Below the pieces are notes generated by a model. It saw only the letters and a program-made list of their open reading frames with translations, was not told the origin of the DNA and ran no database searches. The position numbers and the translations under genes are program-made. From positions 124,001-188,000 of the forward strand of contig JASBNA010000041.1 of NCBI GenBank assembly GCA_038087015.1: a stretch of DNA of 64,000 bases. Direction: 5' to 3'. This stretch comes from Cerrena zonata. Its lineage: Eukaryota; Basidiomycota; Agaricomycetes; Polyporales; Cerrenaceae. Within the stretch, counting starts at the first letter, position 1. Each line of letters opens with the position of its first letter. Of this stretch, positions 56,356 through 64,000 are shown piece by piece.

Positions 56356-57074
56356 ATGCCTACACGGTTCTCGAAGACTCGCAAGCACCGTGGACACGTC
56401 TCCGCCGGTCATGGACGTGTAGGAAAGCACCGCAAGCATCCCGGAGGTCGTGGTCTTGCTGGTGGTCAGCACCACCACCGGTGCGTAACTTTCGTTTTCC
56501 CTCAGGTCGTTGCTCAAACTGACGAAAACCCTTCCTCGAACTCTCTCACAACTCTCTACGGTTCTTAAAATAACTTCACTTGTCTACCTCCCTTCAAACG
56601 GACAAAATGCGCCTCTAAAACAGAACCAACTTCGATAAATACCATCCTGGTTACTTCGGTAAGGTTGGTATGCGTCACTTCCACTTGACCCGCAACTTGT
56701 TCTGGCGCCCCACTATCAACGTCGACAAGCTCTGGACGCTTGTCCCCGCAGCGGAGAAGGAGGGTGTGACTGAGAGCTCTGATGTTGTCCCTGTTATCGA
56801 CATCCTCCGACACGGCTACGCCAAGATCTTGGGTAACGGACAGTAAGTCAAACTATGCCAAATGTCAAAGAAAGAGGATTCTGATCTCTCTTTTGTGCAA
56901 TAGACTGCCCAAGCTCCCCTTCATCGTCAAGGCCCGTTACGTCTCAGACATTGCTGAGTACGTCCCACAGTCTCTATTTTGAGTAAACAAAGGCACCTCA
57001 ACCTAATTATTGGTTTTCCTTCTCTCAGGCGCAAAATCAAGGAAGCAGGCGGCGTCGTCAAGCTTGTTGCATAG
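56356..57074 (+). CDS. RPL28: 60S ribosomal protein uL15 (yeast RPL28)
   Basis: Cytosolic large-subunit protein. Exons 56356-56480, 56624-56842, 56904-56957 and 57029-57074 give 147 residues, close to the usual 148-149. Recognisable parts are [20 protein letters not shown], the Gly/His/Arg-rich [39 protein letters not shown] and the C-terminal [11 protein letters not shown]. The second exon joins a CG to A across the intron to form Arg. All phases close. The 143-nt first intron is longer than most here, as often seen in fungal ribosomal protein genes. Confidence 0.96.
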
Positions 57075-57516
57075 TTTGGTTGATCGATTCTCTAGTTGCT
57101 TTGCTCTTCCTATTCATTCTGTATCCTTCTGGCACATCCATAACCGTACCACACCCATGACATACATGCATATGGCATCCCACCCATACGAGGCTTTCTA
57201 TGTAATCTATGCCTTCGAGAAAAACCTCACGAGTATTTTTGTGTTGAGATGTGAGATGTACGATGTGAGGGTGTCAATTAGTGAGACCGGCAGAATGCAA
57301 AGTTTTTCAGCTTTTGTTTCTCAGGAGATGAACTGAATTTATGTCTGGTATATTTGAGCTGTCGGAACCCAGATTACTTTTGTCTTTTCGACATTGTATC
57401 TTGTCTTGCAATCAAGTACTGGACATGTACATATATCAGCCTTTCGATCATGTAAATGATGGGCATATGCCAATTTCGCTAAAGACACTATAAGCCACCT
57501 TAGAGTCAGACAATAT
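57075..57516. other. convergent 3' region
   Basis: Between the RPL28 stop and the stop of the Cue3/ASCC2 gene on the other strand. No gene was seen. Confidence 0.4.
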
Positions 57517-60046
57517 CTAAAGTCCCGAAGGCCCTGCTTTAGCCATCTTCTTATCATGCCCCCGCTGCCTATGCACATTTCCACTTCGTTCCTTCCGCTG
57601 TCGATCTCGCGCACTGTCTCCGCCTTGACCTCCTCCTCTACCCCCACCACGGCCTCTTCCACCTCCACCTCCTCCGCCACCACGACCTCTGCCCCCTCTG
57701 CCTCGACCGCCTCCACCCCGTCCCTGATTCTGAAAGGAGGATGAAGCAACCGGGGGTAAAGGCTGATTTCCTGCGAATTCGTGTTTCTGAAGGATTTTAT
57801 CTTTCTTGGGCTGTGAAAGAATCAAGTTAGATGATGTGAATTGAGACAAATGGTCAAGCTCGGGTACTTACGTTGCGCTCGAGCATGATTCTCCATCCTT
57901 CAATCTGTTCATCCGACCATCCTAGAAAACGTGGCGATTAGGTTTTTGTGAGTCAAAGACAAGAATGAGGGTAATAGCGTACCAGTTTGCGCTTTAAGGT
58001 CGGCTCTGGGTTTTCCGCGACGAGTTTGAGCATCACGGTCGAATAGCTTGGGATCTCGTATGTATGCAAGCTCGAGTATCGTTTCCGGACCCTTAGGAAC
58101 CTAAGACCACGGTCAGAAACATACCACTCACACAGACATCAAATCCCCGAAAGTGCATACCTCTTCGTCTCCTTCGTCGTCGTCCTCCCCATCCTCACTA
58201 CTTCCCTCATCGTCCGTCAATTCTCCATCTCTCACTTTCACTCCACTAACACCCTCAGCGAGGTCATCATCTAGCTCTTCCTCAAATGCAATAGCTTGTT
58301 TCCTGAGTTCTTTGTTAGCTGGAGAACCGTATGGATCGAAATCCTCCTCTTCGTCTTCTTCGTATTGGGCTTCTTCAACTCGACGGAGGATATCGGCTTT
58401 CATTTGGTCGATGAATGACCGGTCTTGGACAACCGTTGTAGTTCTAAACCAAAAAAAATCAATCGTACGTCCAGACGAAGACAAATGAGAAATACGCACT
58501 CTTTCTTCCCATACCTCACCGTCGACACGTCCATCACCTCCTCATCAAACACATTCCTCCTCTCAATTTTCTCATCTACAGGTACCCGACCTAGAGGCTC
58601 CTCTTGTATCACCCCACCCACATCCCTCTCCAAAGCCTCTCTACTAATCGCCCCTTCAACTTCCTCCAAACCCGGCGCAGTCCCCTCAAAAATCGCTCCA
58701 ATCAACCGCTCAGCATTCCCCTTGAACGGATAGTCCGTATGTCCTAGTAGATACCTGACATAAGGTTCCTGTTGGTCGGGAAGAATATCGAGCACTTGGG
58801 AGATGGCAGACTCGAGCAGTGGGTCTGGTGTAGATACGCGAGCAGGTAAGACGGTGGCTTTTCCTTTTCCTTTATCCTGAGTTTGAAGAGAGGAGGATCC
58901 TCGGCCTTTGTGATCTATCCCAGGTGGGATACCTGAGGAACGGATGATTAGTTTGAGGGCTCCAGGGTTGGATTGGTCCTGGGTATTGAGAGACTGCAAT
59001 GCATGTTCAAGCAATTGAGTGCGTTCGGAGTCAGCATTTCGCAGAACCGAGACGAAAGTACGCGAGAGGTCGTACGCATGCTGATAGTCAGCTAACAATG
59101 TTTGATTGAGGAAGGGTGTCGATTCTGCAGTCCTAGTGGATGTAGATCCACGTTGTGCATCCGTAAACGCAGGTAACTCGAGTAAGGAGAATATAATCTC
59201 GAAAGCAGGCTCGCAGCGAGCCGCTAGATCCCTTCCAGCATCAGCGACCGCGGCAACATCGTCAAAGAGCGTGCGTAGGAGGATGTGGAAGGTATCCAAC
59301 AGCGCTACTTTGGTTTTTAGGAAATGACGTTCCCAGTCTTCTAATGGAGCCGGAGGATTTCCATTATATTGGGAAAAGCGGAAGCCTCCCCAGGATTGAG
59401 CACAGAGACTGAGACCGTGGTCGTACGCCTTGGCAAGTGCGGTGATAAATTGCTTATCACGCGCGAAGAGGAGTTTGAGAGCGGGCGGGAGAGGTCGGAT
59501 AGTGGAGAATAATACGTGTGCGAGCTTACGCAGACCGTAGAGACCTTGATCGGAGGACTCGAGTAGTGTGATGAATGCTGGGATGGCTTCAGATACTTGT
59601 GTCCGCAATGTATTGGTATTCTGGACGTGAGCATTGGCACAGAGAGTACGCAAACGCTTCGGGTTACTTGAACCATATGCGATACCCAAGTCGACTAGTA
59701 TGTCGAAGTCCAGATACCGAGCAAGTTTATCTGCCAATAAGAAAACCTTGAAATGGATCGCACGTTCTGTCTGGGACATATTCAACAGATCGCGGTCGTC
59801 CTTCAAGTCATTTTTAGATCTAGACTGATCATCCCAAATCAAAGCATGAAGCAGCCTAGTTGCAACATCTTTAGAGTAAGATGCTATGAACTTCTGAGCA
59901 GATGCTGCATTTAGGCTGTCTGGAGCGAGAGCGAGGCATTGGGTTAGGGACGAAAGGATGAGCTGGTTGAGGTTAGCTAGTTGGGATGATGTGAGCGATT
60001 TACGAGAACGAAAGGTTGGGTAGGCCGGGAGAGAGATGAGAGCCAT
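57517..60046 (-). CDS. CUE3: CUE-domain protein, ASCC2 / Cue3 homologue
   Basis: In the family this protein belongs to the RQT/ASCC complex that splits stalled, ubiquitinated ribosomes. Exons 58500-60046, 58161-58443, 57983-58100, 57872-57921 and 57517-57810 give 763 residues. A helical N-terminal half (AFITLLESS, LLDTFHILLRTLFDDV) precedes the ubiquitin-binding CUE domain near residues 415-460 (LLESAISQVLDILPDQQEPY, then AERLIGAIFEG). After it come RNVFDEEVMD, an acidic run (EEDEEEDFDPYG and further), a GWSDEQIEGWRIMLERNP block and an Arg-Gly-Gly tail of about 35 residues. The ATG at 60046 (MALISLPAY) was taken as start. No frameshift. Confidence 0.9.
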
Positions 60047-62239
60047 TTCAGACAAATCCTTCTTGACTGAGACTTGGAGGAATTCCGAGTCTACTCTATC
60101 GGATCCTAGTCAAATCGTGCTGACTCTAACAGTCGGCGGTGAGTGTCAGTCACGGTATCAGTGTCAGTGATCACCTAGAGCTACGGAAGTCAGTGGTATG
60201 TGAGCATATGAGTATGTAATGTATGTACTTCACTGAGCTGCTGAATACGTTGCTGAATGCCTCCGAGTCTTAACTTGAAGCAGTTTGAAACGTTTGTGGC
60301 TGTGCACACAGTGAAGGAGTCTTTCTTGTAAGCGCTCAAGCGCTCGTGTCTATTCCGGGGCCGACTCGTAGTACTAGTCGAGTCAGTACTTCATTGTACT
60401 TCCTGTATACCGAGACTATAACTTGCACTGCAAATCATCTGTCACCACCTTTCGATTTAATGTATGGAAATGTATGAACTATTGAACTTTTGCTACTCGT
60501 CGGTTCCTGCTCCGCGAAGAGCGCACTTGTAGAACAAGGCCCAATGTTTCCGCCCAGACTGCTGATGTCTATCGTATTCTCTAGGCATAGCATACGTCTG
60601 TTACGAACTTGCGATTGAGGTGCGCGGTATAATACCTGATGCTACTAACGAGATTAAGTACAAACTACCCAACCGATTCTACTGTAGATATCCCAGGCAC
60701 TGTTACCATAGGCTTGGACTCGAATGGAAGTATCGCAAGCTTCGCTCGGCCGCATGCTCAGTTAACACGGTGCAATGTGATGCACTGACATAGGAAACTG
60801 TACGGCATGGGCTCCTGTGCATTACGCACACCGAACATAGATGAGAAATAGGATCTGCTCTCACATCGATCTGCCACAATGAGCAGACCGCTGAGTACTG
60901 CCATTCTCACCCACATGGTTCGTTGCCAGGAAAATAGAACCACCCCGTTATGAACCGTTATCGATAGAGCAAAAGAAAATGACAGAAGTAGTCCCACATG
61001 TGAGCTGTTGGTATGTTCATGGAACAATACGGGTCATTTTCTGACTATGACATGTACTGACATCGGAGGACACAGGGCAACATCCTCAACTATCCGAATA
61101 ATGCGGGAGAGGATAAGCATGAAAACCGCAGGTCGTGGAATCTCTAAAGCGGAGGGATTTAATCGACCAATCAGACGGCGGAGTGCCTACGGAGCGTCCA
61201 TGACTATCTTTTAATTGTGAGTACATAGAACCATTTGACACTTCCGCAGTCTAACATCACACCTTCTACGGCTGTAAATGGCCACAGCTGACCGATCTAA
61301 GGTTCGCTATCTTAAGTTTCCCTGCCAGCCTAATACCCCACGATCAGAAGAAGAGCTAAGAAATGCGGGGTCGAAGCGATTTTGCAATAATGTGGGGCAG
61401 ATGACCTCGATAGGAATACCTTCGGTGAACAGGTGAGTGCCAGAAAGACGCGTACATTCCTTCTTGGTGGGGATTTTACAATGCTGGCCGCCGTGATGTC
61501 GGGACCCCTTGGCAGGTATGTGGCGCAACTTTGGGGAGACCTCCCGAGCAATGTTGATTCACGATATATTGGGGCGAGTGGTCACTCTGGCATAGTAACA
61601 GAGGTCAGCAGACGTGAATCGCAAAAGTATCGGAAATGTTTAGAGTCGGATGTCCTGAGTTCAGTATCATTGACATATGTCACGGGCCAATCAGGAACGC
61701 AAGAAGCTTTATCAAATACCATCATGCCCGAAATGGAAAGATCCCGTCTCGAGTGTGTTAGAGTTCAGTTGCGCCTAAGAATGATACTGCTTCGGACGTC
61801 TCACCACCATGTTTTACGATTTTCTTGCTCGAGAACGTCTCCAGAACTCATCTGAGTTCACGCAGCACGAGTGAATTGGCCCAGAGCAGACGGCTGGTGC
61901 TACAATGTCGTACATTAGATCGTCCAATCATTTTACGAGCAGTGCCCTGGGCCTACACGGTGCCTAGACGCGATCCCGGCAACGCGGTGCTTGCTGTGGT
62001 AACTACCAGCGACTACCTAGATATGGTGCTGGAGGCATCCAGCCTTTGGTCTTCGGTCTCCTATGTGCAAACGGATAGCCGATTCTTGTCATATGTGACG
62101 GATGATCAGGCTTAAAATGGAATTGCGGTCCTTCCATCCGTTCTTGTCCAGAATACTCTTCGCCCACAATGGCTCACGTCAGAACCAGTCTCCGCGTCTC
62201 GTGTTCTTTCCACAGATGTCTGGATATCCGCCCGCCGAG
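60047..62239. promoter_or_regulatory. divergent intergenic region
   Basis: 2.2 kb between the Cue3 homologue (left) and alcohol dehydrogenase (right). Some 70-140-codon frames exist near 61.0-61.9 kb but show no family features. No RNA gene was found. Confidence 0.4.
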
Positions 62240-62246
62240 TATAAAA
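62240..62246 (+). promoter_or_regulatory. TATA box of the ADH gene
   Basis: TATAAAA about 90 nt before the start codon, followed by a CT-rich leader (62250-62325) typical of highly expressed fungal genes. Confidence 0.6.
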
Positions 62247-62336
62247 ACTCTACTCCCATCTCGGGGTCCATCTCCATCTTCAAATCCCAAACTCCTTCCA
62301 ACTACCTCACTACTCCTATCTCGTCATTCATCGAAT

Positions 62337-63758
62337 ATGACTACCTATTCGATCCCGAAGACCCAGAAAGCTGCCATCGTTGAATCCGTTGGTGGTACCC
62401 TGACTATCAAAGATAATCACCCCGTCAAGCAACCAGAGGACCTCAAGCCTGGTGAATGTCTCGTCCAGCTTGACTGCACCGGTGTCTGCCACACCGATCT
62501 TCACGCTGCCAAGAATGATTGGCCCATACCCGCAAAGACCCCTCTAATTGGTGGACATGAGGTCAGTATACGATGACGATACCGTGTAACATTATCTAAT
62601 CTTCATATACAGGGTGTCGGTATTGTTGTCGCTATTGGCGCACACACCCAAGATTCCCCCGTTAAGCTTGGCGACCGTGTCGGTATCAAATGGCTCGCCT
62701 ACTCCTGTCTCGACTGTGAGGCATGCAGGAAAGGCAAAGAACAAGGTAGATCTTCTAGGCCCCACTATCTTACCTCATTTTAACGATTATCAATGTAGTC
62801 TGTGAGAAGGGACAATACAGCGGCTTTACTGTCGATGGCACCTTCTCTCAATACGTCGTCTCATACGTCAGTCATGTTACCCCTATCCCTGATGGCATCG
62901 CAAGCCCCGAGGCAGCTTCGATTCTGTGTGCCGTAAGTCTTCTATCTCTCAGGAACGCTTCGATCTCCAGACTCATGGATCCATGGTGTAGGGTGTTACC
63001 GTATATCGTGCGATCAAGTACAGTGGCGCCAATATTGGCGATTGGATCACCATCCCCGGTGCTGGAGGAGGACTCGGTCATCTTGCCATCCAATACGCCA
63101 ATGCCATGGGTCTTCGTGTGATTGCTATCGGTATGTATCTCATCATTATATCCTTGAAGAAACTATCACTCAAATCACCCTCGTTCAGATACCGGTGCCG
63201 AGAAGCGTGATCTCTGTCTCAAGCTCGGTGCCGAGAAGTGGATCGACTTCAGAGAGTCTAAAGACCTCGTGAAGGACATCCGTGATGCCACCGGTGGCCC
63301 AGGACCTCACACCACTGTCATCACCGCCACGAGCCCCGCTGCCTACGAGCAAGCCATCGACTACCTCCGTCCCGGAGCAACCATGATGGTTGTCAGTTTG
63401 CCCGCACAAGGCAAGCTCAGCTGTGACATCTTCTTCACTGTCACGAAGGGTATCACCATCCACGGTTCTTATGTGGGGTATGTTATCAAATTTCCCCGCA
63501 CTTGATGTTGCCCCGCATATGTGCTAATCACTTCTCTTCCAGAACACGACAAGATGCTAGAGAAGCTCTTGATATCGCTGCACGTGGAAAGGTCAAGTGC
63601 TACTACCAACTTAAGCAACTCGATGCCCTTAAGGAGTAAGTTCATGTCTCTTTTCGTCTGTTTCTGCAAATACTCATCATACTATACCTATTAGGACCTA
63701 CGAGGGTCTCGAGAAGGGTACTGTCGTTGGTCGTGTTGTCCTCGACATGAAGCAATAA
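62337..63758 (+). CDS. ADH1: zinc alcohol dehydrogenase, Adh1 type
   Basis: NAD-dependent interconversion of ethanol and acetaldehyde in the cytosol. Seven exons (62337-62561, 62613-62745, 62799-62932, 62992-63130, 63189-63477, 63543-63635, 63695-63758) close to 358 residues. Catalytic zinc ligands are the Cys of GVCHTD and the His of GGHE; the four structural zinc Cys are in [15 protein letters not shown]. The Rossmann motif is GAGGGLG, and the C-terminus reads [15 protein letters not shown]. The ATG at 62337 ([10 protein letters not shown]) lies downstream of a TATA box and a CT-rich leader. An in-frame ATG at 62169 would add 56 mostly basic/Ser residues resembling a mitochondrial presequence but lies upstream of the TATA box. 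Confidence 0.95.
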
Positions 63759-64000
63759 ATGCTTCTTGTCTCAAAACGAATCCACATCGCACGGCCATTC
63801 TCTTTTCTCTAGAGTTTCAGCCTTTTACAGTAAATTGGGGACAGTGTATAAGATAATCTAATGTATAGTAGTGGTCGTGTCGCTGTATTATCATCAGCCG
63901 TAGTTGTTGTATCAATGGAGTGCATTCATGGCGAACGTACTACGATCAATCATTCAATATTCAGACTCAAACAAGCACCTACACGGGAGCAAATATGAAT
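63759..64000 (+). other. ADH 3' UTR and window end
   Basis: Downstream of the ADH stop; no other gene. Confidence 0.5.

Noticed and set aside
61433..61855. 140-codon frame upstream of ADH
   Set aside because: No family features, no ATG context support, lies in a divergent promoter region.
1..64000. CRISPR arrays, rRNA genes, prophage or bacterial operons
   Set aside because: None seen; the intron-rich eukaryotic gene structure makes them unexpected.

Overview
The window looks like nuclear DNA of a filamentous basidiomycete (Agaricomycetes type). Most genes carry many short introns (about 45-75 nt, GT-AG, often with a CTAAC or CTGAC branch site). The protein repertoire fits: a DUF6533 membrane protein, F-box proteins with an Ile-Pro-Pro-type entry helix, an AA9 lytic polysaccharide monooxygenase, a BSC6-like major facilitator and a fungal PIG-S. 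No organellar, viral or bacterial block was seen.

Layout. 0.3-2.7 kb, 9.5-11.8 kb and 40.4-41.8 kb are three related copies of one composite module. Each holds a small acidic orphan gene with a CxxCxxC motif and, downstream of it, degenerate repeats, including exon-like units that point back at the gene. Copies 1 and 2 lie in opposite orientation. Between copies 1 and 2 are a tRNA-Thr gene, a bHLH transcription factor and a 12-exon transporter. From 11.8 to 20.9 kb no gene could be supported. From 20.9 to 40 kb come a conserved nuclear-type hypothetical protein, mitochondrial GTPase MTG1, a tandem repeat, an MGRN1-like RING E3 ligase, two tandem F-box paralogues and a small four-helix membrane protein. 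After module 3 the window is gene-dense (42-64 kb): PIG-S, a Gin4/Hsl1-type kinase, the AA9 enzyme, the DUF6533 protein, a syntaxin-6/Tlg1 SNARE, RPB11, ribosomal protein uL15 (RPL28), a Cue3/ASCC2 homologue and alcohol dehydrogenase.

The genes do not form a pathway cluster. The right half is mostly housekeeping (GPI anchoring, septin/cell-cycle kinase, vesicle fusion, transcription, translation, ribosome quality control, fermentation). The left half is accessory and repeat-rich. Exon structures were rebuilt by hand: for most multi-exon genes all phases close and lengths are divisible by three, which supports the models. Three genes (bHLH factor, kinase, syntaxin) contain apparent frameshifts that need checking against raw reads.

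Most unusual points: the triplicated orphan-gene module, a predicted 2-nt exon in the AA9 gene, clustered frameshifts of which several lie at CTAG tetranucleotides, a 6-nt insertion in the tRNA anticodon loop, and a long insertion inside the RING domain.
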